Origin: Rhynochetos jubatus
Taxonomy: Eukaryota; Chordata; Aves; Eurypygiformes; Rhynochetidae
Assembly: GCA_027574665.1 (NCBI GenBank)
Contig: CM050666.1
Coordinates: 9,920,001-9,984,000 of the forward strand
Direction: 5' to 3'
Length of the DNA: 64,000 nt
The notes below the pieces were generated by a model. That model had not been told where the DNA came from. It saw only the letters and a program-made list of their open reading frames with translations, and searched no databases. Every line of letters starts with the position of its first letter. Position 1 is the first letter of the stretch. A program made the translations under genes and the position numbers. Below are positions 35,708 through 47,640 of the stretch, one piece after another.

Positions 35708-38700
35708 TGCTGCCTGCCTATTTAATTATGAGTGTCACTGATACTACACATGCTGTTCAGGGAAACTCCAATTAATAAAGCATTGCATCATTAATATGAG
35801 TGACAGCATGAAGCCTGTGACTCTCCCAGGAGTCTGTCTTGACCCTCTGCAATGACAGACTTGGGGTTTCTTGGAAAGGAGCATCTTTTTCTTCAGGCTT
35901 GGGTGATACTGAGAGAGCTCTGAGATTGTCTCCATGCTTTGCAGGCTGTTCTGGTTGCTCTGTTGTGGATGGTGGTTGGGATGTAATCTAGTGCTGGCAA
36001 CTGATGATTTAGACCTTCTGGTACTTGGGTAACCTTCTAGGTTCTCTGACTGGGGGGATGGGGGCTGCAAAGAGACACACAGGGCAAAAAGCTGTGGAGA
36101 CTAACCTGTGTAAGGCACAGTGATAAGACGACAGCAACGTTCTTCTTGCAGTGCCCTTACCACATTAAAATGCCTTTCACTGCCAGGAAGGGTGTTAACC
36201 AAAGTTGTATAAATAACCACTTCTCTGCAGAATGTTTCATTTTTGAGTGTTCTTGATATCTAATTTAGCACAGTCTCAAAGATCTATCAATAAACAGACG
36301 TGTTTCATTTTGACTTTCTAAAGTGTCTCGTTTTAAGCCCAAATTGATCTGACCTGCTCATTCTGTGCCTCTGCTCATGTCCACCCTCCTCCTCTCTTGA
36401 TTTCACACCTTGAAGGTTGTGTTATTGGAAGTGGGCTCCCATTTTTGCAGCTGCATCTTCCCACTTCAGGAGGGTATGTGTGTCAAATGGTTCTTACCAC
36501 ATCTTAAATGTATCATACTGATAGTCAAGTTATTTGGCCTTTCTCCCCAAACGGTGTCCCTCCTTCCTTAGTCACTGTGCATTTTCTTTGCTTTTTCTTC
36601 AGACCATGTCTAATTTGCACTTCAACTTTCCAAATAATAATGAATTCTGCTTTCTTTCTTTTTTTTCTTCCCTGAGCAGTTCTGTTTCTGACTACAGCAA
36701 TCTTCTTTCCAGTAGCAGCAAAAACAGTCTCACTGCTTTAGCCAGAGGCAGATGTCACCCCAGATTAGATGTCATGGTTCCATCGCTGCTGCAGCTCCCT
36801 GCATCTTCCTGAGATTGCCACACTAGTCACCAGTATATTCAACAAATGTGTGTCCAGATATTGTTGCAAAAAAAATTGGTAGCCACTTTGATTGCCTCAC
36901 CTTTTTACAATCCTCTGTCATAAACTACTTACCTTTTTCTACGTGCTGCTGTTCCCTGTTGTTGGTCAGAGCTGCAGCTTTCACTACCTGTTTGCCACAT
37001 TTAAATAGAACACCTTCACTGTTTGCTTTCAGGCACAGATTTGTCACCAAGTCAATGTCTGTATGACCACCTTTCTTGTCCACAGTATTATCTTTAAACC
37101 AAAACCAGCAGAGAAGCTCTCCCACTCTCCTACATGCCTCTGCATTTCTAGTCCCTCTGCAGCAGCTACTTTAGTGCTAGAAGAGGGAGTGGGTGTTTTG
37201 TGCGAGTTTATTTTTACTCAGTGAATGGTTGCACAAGCCTTAGGGCTGTTGCAAGGGATGTAGCGAGACCAGCATCTGTGACACTAGCGAGAGTTCAGTG
37301 TTAAACCTATTCTTAAGCTGATGCAATCTGCACGTAAGTGGCTGGTATCTTCAGACTGCTACTTTCATGCTACCTACTTTCATTTCGTACTTACTTTGTT
37401 CCCCTGTTGCCTCATCTTTAGCTGCAGTAAGCTATGTCCTGGGCCTGGAGCTACAAGTGTCTTGTACTTGTACAGCCTGAGGCTTTACAGGACTCTGTGG
37501 GGCCTCAGGGCAGTGCTGAAACACAGCTGTTGGATTCAAACACTCTTGCGTGCCCTACCTTCCCTGTGCAATGCCAGCCTGTGTTGTCAGTGAGGCTGTC
37601 ACCAAACTTCCCTGGAACACAGAAAAAACTGTGAGAAAACTATGTTAAATGACAGTAATCCACTTCAATCAGCAGAGTATGGTGGTTGGTGCTACAGCCC
37701 AACTTTGGACTTCTGGTGCTCCTGCTCCAGCTGTGCAAACCCTGGCGACCACCAATTGCTACCTTACTGGCTCAGCTCTGCTAGGACTTGGTGGCTGGAG
37801 CACAGTGCTCATCTTGGAGAAACTAAGACTCAATGGAACAAGGGATAGGATGCTCCTTATGGAAAGGCTGAGGTCGTTCTTGTTTTCATCCCCTGTTGTG
37901 AGTCTTCACTCTTTTTTTCTAACTGTTGGCTTTCACCTGCAAAGTAAGGGTAACACTAAGCCATGTAAACTTTAAATTAGTGTGAATAGTGAGGACTGTG
38001 TAAGGCCATTGCCAGTGATTTAGGATAATTGGATTCAAACCCTTGTTTTGACAGAAGTGAGACAAGTAGGTTGCCCTATGGGAGAAATAGGCTACTTCTG
38101 TTTTTGCCGACTCTAGTACCTGTTCAAACTGTTCTGCAAAGTTTTGATAGTTATAAAATGACACTGCAATGAAAAAAACATGTCAGACTTCCTGACCAGC
38201 TGCAGCTGGGCATGTAGGTTGTTGCTGTTACTTGTCTTGTATGACTACAAAGCAAATGCACTGAGCTTCCTGCAGTCTGTCAACCTCTGGCTACCTGTGG
38301 GAGTGAGGGATGAGGAAAGGTTGTGAGTCGCTTTAATCTGTGCCCCTGGAACAGCAATGACTTAGCTAGTGGAGCTGTGATGTTATTTATGCAGCTTTCC
38401 CACACATACATCTTTGAAAGCATCGCTCGTCTGCAGTGAAGTTCCTTGTACGGCTGGAGGAAACACAAATGTGAGACTGCAGCACAGTGATGTGCAGATG
38501 ACAGGAGCACCCTGTGAAAGGCTGAAACCCTCTAAAACTCCTGCCTCCAGCTTTCCTGGCTTGGAAGCTGGACTCTAGCAAGCCAGTGGATTTCCCACAC
38601 TTAAAAGGCTCCTCTTGGCTTCTTCCCAGCCCCCTGTCCTCATTCTCTGAAACAGTCAAGCCCCACCACAACTGAAGGTGATACCTGCACTGTCCTCATG

Positions 38701-40795
38701 CTTTGGAGGAAGATACAGGGCTCTTGGTGCTGCCTCCTAGCCATGCCTGGCCCCGATAAGTAGTGCCGGTCCAGTCTTTGGTGGCAAATGCAGTGGGAGT
38801 GGACGCACTACCCCTTGGCCAAGGTTACTGCCTGGCTGGGGTACTAACCAAGTCCTCCAGCCCCCTCGGGATGAATGTGAGCTGCCCTGTTCCTGCATTT
38901 GTTGGCCTCAGGGCAGCTTGTTCACGGTGCAAAGCACAGTTCTTTTATCAGCATAGCCAACAGGCAAAGGGCACGACCCTTTTCTTTGTCTGAGAGAATA
39001 AATAAAGTTATTTGCATTCTGTGTAATAAGCCCTGGCCCAAGGGAATTCAGGAGCCAACTTGGGGCCCTCGTTGTGCCTTTTAGATATTAGTGAGCTGCT
39101 GGTGCAGGGGACACCAGGTCACTTTCTCAGTTTCATTGAGTATTAGGTAGGTATTCTACACTAGTGTATTCCCTTCACCTTTTTGTCCTTTGAGGACCTC
39201 TAAAACCCTTCCAGTGAGGACAGATAGCCTTCCAGGGCTTCACATCTGTGAAAATGCTGTGTGCTCCTCTTGCACAACCTGTGCTGCAAGGGGTGTGTGG
39301 CCTCTGAAGATCTGCAGCCTCCTGTTTGGAAACCTTTCTTGCACAGCGTGTGGCTGAGCAGGGAAGCGAGACCTGCAGCATCCTGGGATTTACCAGTTTG
39401 TGCTGCTGTGGAAATATGTTCTCGGTACTGAACAGAGTACTTTGCCCTTAAGGGAACAACAGGAGCACATGTTAGACCAAGGTGAGGTTGTACCCTTTAA
39501 TGGGCTGGGAGAAGGAGACGTGTGCCACACTCACAGGTGCTTCTCTCCGTTGGTTTGATGCCCTTTACCATTCCAGGGATAATCTAAACCTCAGCTCTGA
39601 GTGCTATTGACCATGTTCCACCAGAGCAGTTCCTAGGTGGCTACACATACAAATACAGCTGATAAGCACCACACTCAAATAGTCTAGACTTGAGCTAGCA
39701 CTGGAAGGCTGGGGTTCTGGTTTGGTTTGGCACAAAATTCAGATGCTGATCTGAACCTGAGGGATGGGAATCCAAAGCGTGTTAGTGATGGCTTTCCTGG
39801 GAGACTCCTAAAACTTCTGCTCCTGTGATGAGGCTGATCTCCAGGTATTCACTTTTATTTTCAGCATTGTGTTCCTACCCCAACGTGAAATCAGAAGGGT
39901 AAGAAGATGGGCAAAAATAAACAAGCAATTGAGTGTGTAGTTGAAGCCTGACCCCTGTGTTCCCTCAGTATCTGCACACTCAGGCTGTGCATGTATTTCT
40001 TCTTTTACATATCTGCTTATTCTAATCAGGATCAACCTGTATATGAAACAAAACTGACTTGAATATTTGCCCAGATTGTGAAGATTTGGGGGTTGAGTTT
40101 TGATGAAGTGTGGTGCGGTCCTCTTTAATGTTCCTGCAGCACTGCAGTATCTTGCTGCAGCTAGGATCAATAGCAAAGGTGCCAAAATAAAGCAGGAGTG
40201 GTTGGTGTTGGGCTTTTCCAAGCCTGACAAAGAAAATAAGGAAGTAAGAGGGCCTGTTGTAAGCTGGAGTGCTTTCTTACCTCACGGTATAACAATCCGC
40301 CTTGAAGGAATCCAGTGGTCAAGATCAGCACAGAGCATCTTTTTCCTTCCAGCCCTTTTGGGAAGCTCTGTGAGGATAATCAATGGCCTTTATTTGAAAT
40401 ATTAATCTGTCTTGGAGACACTGAACCCCTTGGATAAATTTCTGAGGAAGGCACACCTTAAAATTCCCTCCCTGCCGCCTCCAAGTTGTACTGCTTTGAA
40501 AGAGATGTCACCTGTTGTGGCTCCGAAGGAAGATCCTGGCTCACAGAGATGTTGCACAGGAAAAACCTAAATAACAGTCATTGGCATTTGAGAAACATAC
40601 ATCACTGCACTACTAGAATATTTGCAAACAAAGTGCCGTAAGAGCCTCAAAAGAAAAGGAATGCTGAATTAAATTATAACAGCGTTCCTTGATCGGTAGG
40701 AAGCTGGTTTGGTTGGTTGGCTTTAGTCCAGTGCTTAGAGTTAAAAAGAGCTTTCAGCTTTTTCACTCACTTTTTCCTGGGCCCTAAGCAGATTT

Positions 40796-40816
40796 CCCCC
40801 CCACCCCCCCACCCCC
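40796..40816 (-). repeat. C-rich tract, G-quadruplex candidate on the minus strand
   Basis: Runs of 7, 7 and 5 C are separated by single A bases. The minus strand therefore has three long G-runs that can be split into four G-tracts of three with short loops, enough for a G-quadruplex; the + strand could form an i-motif. The tract lies in presumed intronic DNA. Confidence 0.75.
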
Positions 40817-41019
40817 GACTGTGCCTTGACTAGTGTTATCTGTGTTGGGAAGATGAGTCTGTGTGCAAATTCTCTTTGATGGACTAAATCATCAAAACCC
40901 ATCATATACCTTTTTCTTCTGCCTGTTTCTAGAGCTTGCTAAACAGTCCCTAAAGATTGCAAATAAATAAACTATGTCAGGACCTTATCTTGAACAAACT
41001 CAACTTTTCTCCTTTGCAG

Positions 41020-41191
41020 AAATTGCATACTGTGGTGTCAGCCTTGCAGGAATGACAGAAACCAGAATCCCAAATTACCATGGCTCGTGGCTATTTCAAG
41101 CATTTCACTGTCAGCTAAAGCTGAATTTCCTCATATTCTAATTAGAAAGCTTAGCTGGCTCGAGGATGGGATGGTTTCACTGGAAACATCG
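41020..41191 (+). other. Candidate exon, 172 nt, low confidence
   Basis: A pyrimidine-rich acceptor (CTTTTCTCCTTTGCAG, ending at 41,019) and a donor-like CG|GTAAGG at 41,192 bound a segment with one stop-free frame starting at 41,021 for the full 57 codons. The product is not recognised, and its middle is rich in Ser, Leu and Ile. In random sequence one open frame of this length would be expected in roughly one case in seven, so the evidence is modest. It could be a cryptic exon or chance. Confidence 0.2.
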
Positions 41192-41504
41192 GTAAGGCAC
41201 CTAAATAAGCAGATTTTGTGTGCTGCTGTTTCTGCCTATAGAATCTTGTTAGTTATAGGGCTAATATATAGGGGATAGAGGAATGCAGTGTCTTGCCACA
41301 GCTGCAGGGGTAGGAAGCTGGATTATGCTGAAGACTGTAATCTGCTGGCCTGTCATCTCTAAAATGGGCTGTTGGGTTTGGAACTCACAGGCTGGTGCAG
41401 CATTCTTATGTACAGATGTCGGAGCAAGTTAGCATCCTACATTTGAAATGACTGTTGATACTGAATACACTGACTTAGAAATATCTTGTGATATTGAGCA
41501 CGGT

Positions 41505-41517
41505 GGGGGGGGGGGGG
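41505..41517. repeat. Poly(G) run, 13 nt
   Basis: This is an uninterrupted run of 13 G preceded by CGGT. Long G runs are uncommon, can form intermolecular or slipped quadruplex structures, and are prone to sequencing-length error. Confidence 0.9.
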
Positions 41518-42482
41518 ACATCCTCTGTATTTCTCCCCAGCTTTTGTCCTCTGTAGTCTTTTGCTTTTCTGTTCAAAAAGGCATGTGAACTTTGCCAGGT
41601 ACAACCAGAAATACTGGTTCAGTGTAAGCTCCCAAGCTTTGCCAAACTCTTTGGGTTTCTCACCCCAGGTCCAGGAGGTTGGCTTTTCTTACAGCAGTCT
41701 CAGCTTGTATTATTTTGACAGATTAAATAGCATAGATGACTTCTTGTGATCTGGTAGGTGCTCTGGTTCTCAAATTCATTGACCTTTGCAATATCTTGGT
41801 TTGGTGGTCATATGTACTTTTTTATTCTTGCCATACAATATCTGTTCAGAGATAGAGGCTAACTATGCAGCCTATAAAGGTGTATTAGCCTCTAAGACCT
41901 GTGTTTGTTGCTTTGCTTATGCAAGGCTGTTCATCCGCGTATCCTAGTGTGCTCACGTGAAGGACTATCTCGACGCATGCAGGAGGCACAGCAAGTTGCT
42001 GTAGTGCTGTAGCTCACTCCATGGCAAAGTCAGGGTGAAAACACCAGTCTTCTGGGAATGATGGTTATTTCTGCCAGATGTGGTAAAGTGACTATTTTGT
42101 TGAATTACAGGGTATCTGGATCAGTTACTCTGGTGGTCTTGCAAGCGTATTATTGAAAGCTGGACTTGGCACTGCTTATTACAGCCTTGCCATGATGGCT
42201 TCGTGTGCTCTGGCTCTTGGCACTGAAGTTTCTACTACTGCAAATAGGGTGGAATAATGCTGGGCAGCAAATCTTTTATAAAAGGTGGAAATGTCTTTAA
42301 ATGGTTGATTAAACTTGTCTGGAACAGTTAAGAAATTCTGCTTGGATCCAGAGCAGGGTAAATAGCTTAGGTGTCCCCTTTTCTCCCTCACTCACATGTA
42401 TTTCAGGGGTAGGGAACAATTCAGAAATCTTTCAGACTAAACAAAACTCTTTGACCTCTTGATATAGCCTCTCTTCCCCTCT

Positions 42483-42535
42483 AAAAAAACCCCAAAAAAA
42501 CAACAAACAAAAAACCCCACCCAAACAAAAAAGTA
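42483..42535. repeat. A/C-rich low-complexity tract
   Basis: The tract is made of A runs broken by C clusters (AACCCC, AACAACAAACAAAA-like). It resembles a decayed poly(A)-rich insertion or simple repeat. It has no clean period. Confidence 0.75.
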
Positions 42536-43465
42536 ACAATTTGGCTATGCAGTAATTCACAAAAGCTTTTGGCCCTTCCAAAATTGCACTTTCTACCCCA
42601 GCTCCCCAAATACACTCTGCTCCATTTAGTAGAGTTTGTTGGCAAAGATAACACGACTTCACACTGTGAAGAATATTTTTTCTTAATAGAAGATGGAGCA
42701 GAAGTGGAATTGTGCTGGTTGTGTATATTTTGCCTTCTCAAGATTAGCCCCAAGCAATTATCTGACTATGGCCTGTGCCAGAAAAACATAACAGAACAAT
42801 TTTAGCATTGCCAACAAAAACTCCAGAATGTGTTGCACTCAAGAGTGTAATTTTAGATTCTGTTTTCAAGTAGTATTTCTGTGACATCATTGACTTTAGG
42901 AAAAATAATACCCCAGGGCTTGCTTTCCAAACAGGATGGAGCTTTATGATTTGGCAGCTTTCCGTGGGCAGAAAGACAAATGTTCATCACTTACAAACCT
43001 CTGTATGACAACAGGCTTTGCTTCCTATCAGAAGTTAAAAGTAACAAGAGAAAGTTAAAGCTGATGTGGAAAGGGAGTTGGTAGGCACTTGTCTGCTGCC
43101 CTGAGGGCAGGGATGCTCAGATCACCTACAGGAGAGCCTGAGCTGTGTGAAGATTTGTTCCGGGAGGGAGAGCACTTCTGGCTAAATCTTGTGTGCAACG
43201 TTGCCCCAGGCAAGATTTAGGAAATACAGTTGTTTCTGCTTGTGCTGTCTCTGGTCTGTGTTCGTGACAGACGTACACAAATCTGGTGATAGGATGGGAA
43301 GGCTGTGCTGGTCCCCTGAGCAGGCTCCAGCTGCCTCCTGGAGCTCTGTCACTGGGATGCAGCCTGTCTGGTAAATGCTTGAGGAATTTGGGTGTAGCGG
43401 TGACAATTCCCATGTGCCTTGGCCAGAGCTGTACCATCAAGAAATGTTTCAAATTTCTGTACTGC

Positions 43466-43483
43466 TTTTTTTTTTTTTTTTTT
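43466..43483. repeat. Poly(T) run, 18 nt
   Basis: This is an uninterrupted run of 18 T that ends 15 bases before the antisense CR1 fragment. CR1 elements end in short octamer repeats, not in poly(A), so the run is probably independent of the CR1. Confidence 0.9.
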
Positions 43484-43498
43484 CATGAGCTCCCTTTT

Positions 43499-43900
43499 GA
43501 TTGTAGGACTGGAAGGGACCCCATGAAGATGTTTGGCCTTCTTGCCAGTCTGTGGGTGCCATGTGCACTTGAGCAATGCTTTGCAGACCTCCAAAGCTGA
43601 GGTGCCATGGTCTCTCCTATTCACAAATTTTTGGTTTTTTGGTAAAAAAAGTTTTCTTCATTGTAATCCACATTTTTCTTTCTGTAATTTTAAGTCCATC
43701 ACTTCTCTGCTCTGCAGACACTTTGCAGACAGGATAAGAGCTTTCCAGCCTGCTGTAGGCTGCTATGCATTTGAACCTTACTGATGACTTCTTCCCCTAC
43801 CCCTCCTGGTCCTTTCCTTATAATGATAATAGATGTGCTTTCCCTCCTGCTCCTTCTTTGTACGTAGATATTTTTAAAAGCTCCCGTAGTATCTGCACCA
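43499..43900 (-). mobile_element. CR1-type LINE fragment, antisense, 3' region
   Basis: The + strand begins with the CR1 3'-end signature GGACTGGAAGGGACC (43,506-43,520). Further on it follows the usual reverse-complement order. A T-rich GGTAAAAAAAGTTTTCTTCA segment lies near 43,641. TGTAATTTTAAGTCCATCAC with TTCTCTGCT follows near 43,684-43,712. Then come TCCTTCTTTGTACGTAGATA and a TTTTTAAAAGCTCC segment near 43,850-43,886. CR1 is the dominant LINE of birds, and copies are usually short 3' truncations as here. The copy is strongly diverged and carries no coding part. The exact 3' octamer is not evident. Confidence 0.8.
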
Positions 43901-44858
43901 GACACTTCTGAGCAAATAGAAAATGAATTAAAGGAAAGTTAATGTCTGCAGAAATCTTTTTTCATTCTGGAAGGCTCTATAAGTTCAGTGGGTGCCTTCA
44001 GGTGTGTGAAATAACTTGTTTCCTTTCAACAAAGAATTTCTTATGAAGAAAGGTGTTCTTTGTTTCTAGAGCAATCCATGCTGCAAGCCTGCCTTTGCTC
44101 TCTGCCTCCCAGCATATGCAAGTGGAAAATGGGTTACGTTAACTACGATGAATCCATTGTGGCTTGAAGAAGTGATGACATGAGCTCTGTTGGCAGCTGG
44201 TTGATTCAGTGTACTCTCAGGAATCCAACGAGTTTGTAAAATCAGTCAGATTACACACAAATTTCTTTCACAGTCCGCTCTAGTGACTTCAATGGAGTTG
44301 CTGCCAGGGTGTATTGGTGCATCTGGTACAGCGTGGCTCTTCTGTTGCTCAACCACAATCCTGTTTGGTAAGTTTGGGCACAGCAGCTATGATCTGAATG
44401 AGTAGGCTCATTGTTTGCTGGAGTAGCCAGACATAGGCATCAGGTTGCCTTTGGGTTGTGTGAACTAATAGCTCTGTTCCAGAAAAACACGTGAAGCTCA
44501 TGCTGATTTCCATGAAAGTGAATAATCTGCTATGAGCATGAACCCTGTCGGGGAGGGGCTGCATCTTCCCCTGAATGTGTGCAAAAAATCTTGGGCACTG
44601 TTATAATATAAATAACAGATCCTCATAGTCTCATCAGCTCCTAGACTCCCTTGGGGAACTTTGCATTCTTCTGTAAATATGAGCTTTGTGGGAGAAGTCT
44701 GATGCTACACGAGCATGTGAGAATTTCCTTCCCAGTTGGCATGAAAAGACTATAAATCTGTGGAGACACAAGCCCTTCCCCCTACCCCTTCTTATAAAAT
44801 TAATGGATGTTCAGTTAAGCCAAAGCAAAGAGTGGTTTCCCTCAGGCAAAGTTGTCTT

Positions 44859-44876
44859 AAAAAAAAAAAAAAAAAA
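44859..44876. repeat. Poly(A) run, 18 nt
   Basis: This is an uninterrupted run of 18 A followed by GAGGCG. The upstream sequence is not a recognisable processed pseudogene. Confidence 0.9.
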
Positions 44877-45513
44877 GAGGCGTTTTAGCATACAGACAGA
44901 AAACCTTGTTTAAATCCATGTTTAATAATGCAGTAAGTGTCCAGGGAAAGGAATTGTATCTCTTGCTCTGCTTTGGGCTTTCAACTTCCTGGGAGCAACG
45001 GCTGGAAAATAAACAAGGGCTAATGCTACTGGAGATTAAGGATGACCTTGGCTCATGTGGTTATTTCCATGACCATATACAGGTTGAGCTGCTAGATAAT
45101 GGAGACTTTCAGGCTCTACCTCTGTCAGACAGGGAGGTCAGCTATGTCACTTGGGCTGCAGTTTTTCTCTCTGCTCACTTCCTACCTCCATGTGGTAGAG
45201 AGGTTTTAAGGGATAGTGGCAGAGAGCTAATAACAGAAAGTCATTAAATCTTCAGTTCTCCTCTAAAATCCCTTTGGACATAGTGGTGGCGAATGCCAGC
45301 GTGGGAGTATGTTTTTTGCTGGTCAGATCCTGAAGACGATGGGAGGATGGGGAACTAACCACCTGATCTGCTTCTGCCTGACAGTGTGTAGCTGGGATCA
45401 TCTCAAAAACCCACCTGGCTTTGCATTCTTCCTACTGCTAAATTCTGGAGGACAAACTATGTGCAAAATTCTTCCTTTCTGCTGTACCTGGTTTTATATT
45501 CCTCAGAAGAATT

Positions 45514-45534
45514 CTTGCTTCCTTTAGAAGCAAG
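45514..45534. repeat. Perfect inverted repeat, 8-bp arms
   Basis: CTTGCTTC (45,514-45,521) and GAAGCAAG (45,527-45,534) are exact reverse complements with a 5-base loop. It is a small hairpin of unknown meaning, and no T-tract follows that would suggest a terminator. Confidence 0.85.
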
Positions 45535-47529
45535 CAAAGTATGTAAGTCTCACTGGTCATGAAACTAGATGAGGCTGGTAGTCCTCAGAACAAAAAAAGC
45601 AATTAGAGAATATTTTAAGTTTGTATCACTGCTTGGCAAACTAGTCAATGATGGCTGTCTCCAGCTTTGGTAGCAATGTGAAGCCTGCAAAATGCAACCC
45701 ACGCTGGTAGCTGAGATGCAAAATGGATGCAAAAAAGGAGGTAGTTGCACCCAGAGGATCAGAGGCACAGCTGCATCTCATGCTGGTAATGCCCCAGGGA
45801 TGTGATTATCTCTTGATAACACAACTCCCCACAAGCCTCTCTGCCTCACAAGTGTTGGGGAGGTTGTGGAAATAGCTCTTCAGTGAGCAGGTTTCCCCCC
45901 ACACAGGATCCTTCTGAAAGTGTTTGGGAACTTGGAGCGGTTTTTTGTTGTATGGAGAACTAGACAAGAGAGGCCATGGTCCCAGAAAGCCCAGCCTGTG
46001 AACCTGCAGCCTCTGCTCAGAGGCTGCTGTGAGGGTGGAACAGCAGTGTCTGGGGTGGGGGAGGCTGCCCTGTTCTCTTGCTTTCTGTCCCTCTCTCTAG
46101 CCTCCTCCCTTGCTTGTGGCAGGAGAAGCCAGGCTATCATGCCTGGAGCCAGCCAACTCCATTTTACTCATGTCCTCAAGCCATCTCGATTCCAAAATCC
46201 TCTTTGGGTAGTGTGTGAGGATTTTTCTCTTTCTCGCTCTCTAGATTTGCTCTGCAGCTATTCTCCTGAAGGCAGCTCACTGCTGGAAGTAGTTGCTGAG
46301 AGCAACGCTACACGGCAAGGGTTTAATTTTTCCTGCCATAACCTTGTGTACCCTGCTATTGATGGAGTTCTGATGTGTTTGACTGGAAGTCTGGGATTCT
46401 TCACCTTCAGGCACCAGTCCTGCTGGATCCCAAATGTGCTAATACTCATTTACAGCAACTTCAATTGGCACTTTGCAACTGAGCTTTGATCCTACAGCAA
46501 GGGCTTATCTGCTAAATGACTGCAAGGGTGTTAGTGTCCCTAAGGGTTAGGCTCAGCATATGTTTGCACAGGGAAAGGGCAGATATCTGAAAGCATTTTT
46601 CAGCATTTTCCTGGATAGGTTAAGAGGGGAGACAATGCTACATGCTGTTTTTGGAAGAAAAGGAAACCCTTAAGCCCCAGATCTGTAACCCGAGGTTTTC
46701 AGTGCCTGTTGCACATTCCCTTTTTAGACACTTCTCTCAATCCTGGGAGAGGAAGCAAGAGGTAAGGTCGTCTGCCTACTTTTTCTTTTGTGTCATCCTC
46801 TTGCAGTGAGTTTTTGCTCTAGCCCGCAGACAGAGGGAAGAGCTGGGTGGGTGGTGATGAAACAATCATCACTTAAAACTATTTGCTGATAATGAGTCAC
46901 TCTTCATGGAGTCCCAATCTGTTCTCCCTTCTGTCAGATACTGAGACTGCAGCAAATCCGCTTGCTTTGCTGCACAATGTTGGTTTTTTTCCCGAAGGTT
47001 GGATTCTCGTTGGAGGGTTTGGTGAGAAAGAGGAAAGAATGAATGTGTGTTTGTGGGGGAATATTAATCAAGAGGTGCCTTTTTGTGCCAAACCTGTGTA
47101 TGAGCCTCCTAGTAACTCAGATGAGGAGCTGTGAGGGCATTCTGCAGTCTATAGGCTGCATTACTCCATAGCTGGCAGGAGTCTTGCCAAATCCCCATGG
47201 CCTTTACTCCTCAGCTGAAAGTGGTGTCTAATGCAAAACCTTTAGGTTGGGTGACAAGACATAAGATTTTCCTCTGCAGATGGGATGGGATTAAAAAAAA
47301 AATATCATGAAGACAAATCCGGGGATGACCCAGTACAATGTAAAATAGGTCCTGCATGATCCCAACAGGCAGTTATGCTTTCTCTTCTCATGCAGTTCCA
47401 ATTGCAACGATTTATAGTCAATATCTTGATAAATGCCATCCGGTGTGTTAAGTGCCGTCTGGCTTGTGCTGTGTTAGGGTGGTTATGATGCCTTCCCTGA
47501 TATGTTTCCTGCAGTAATAGACCAGTCCT

Positions 47530-47640
47530 GTAGATTTCAATGAAAACTCAATTTTCTTGTAATGAGGTTTAATGGAAAGTTTATTGGAGTATTGATAATG
47601 GAGAATGCAATAGATACATGTCCCAGAGTTAATATACTGT
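47530..47640. promoter_or_regulatory. Candidate conserved noncoding block
   Basis: This AT-rich, low-complexity-free block carries repeated TAATGG/GATAATGG/TTTAATGG words and no repeat signature. The texture resembles vertebrate conserved noncoding sequence. It has no retained CpG cluster, so support is weak. Confidence 0.15.

Larger units (their letters stand above)
31811..41019. other. Probable first intron or intergenic DNA
   Basis: To the right of the putative donor I see no clear coding exon. Low-complexity A/C-rich pieces occur near 32,190-32,215 and 33,823-33,860, a 13-A run at 35,695-35,707, and a C-rich tract at 40,796. A possible very short exon at 31,969-32,007 has a pyrimidine-rich acceptor and a GTAAGTGG donor but contains stops in useful frames and is weak. 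AATAAATAAAG near 38,998 looks like a poly(A) signal without a recognisable transcript body. Confidence 0.5.

Noticed and set aside
38995-39015. AATAAATAAAG resembling a poly(A) signal
   Set aside because: No transcript body or 3'-UTR-like structure is recognised; such hexamers are expected many times in 64 kb.
45920-46489. 189-codon + strand frame, the longest outside the island
   Set aside because: No domain, no splice-site support and mixed hydrophobic composition typical of translated noncoding DNA.
46728-46762. 34-nt segment between CCCTTTTTAG and GAG|GTAAGG
   Set aside because: Length does not keep a frame, and no neighbouring exon supports it.
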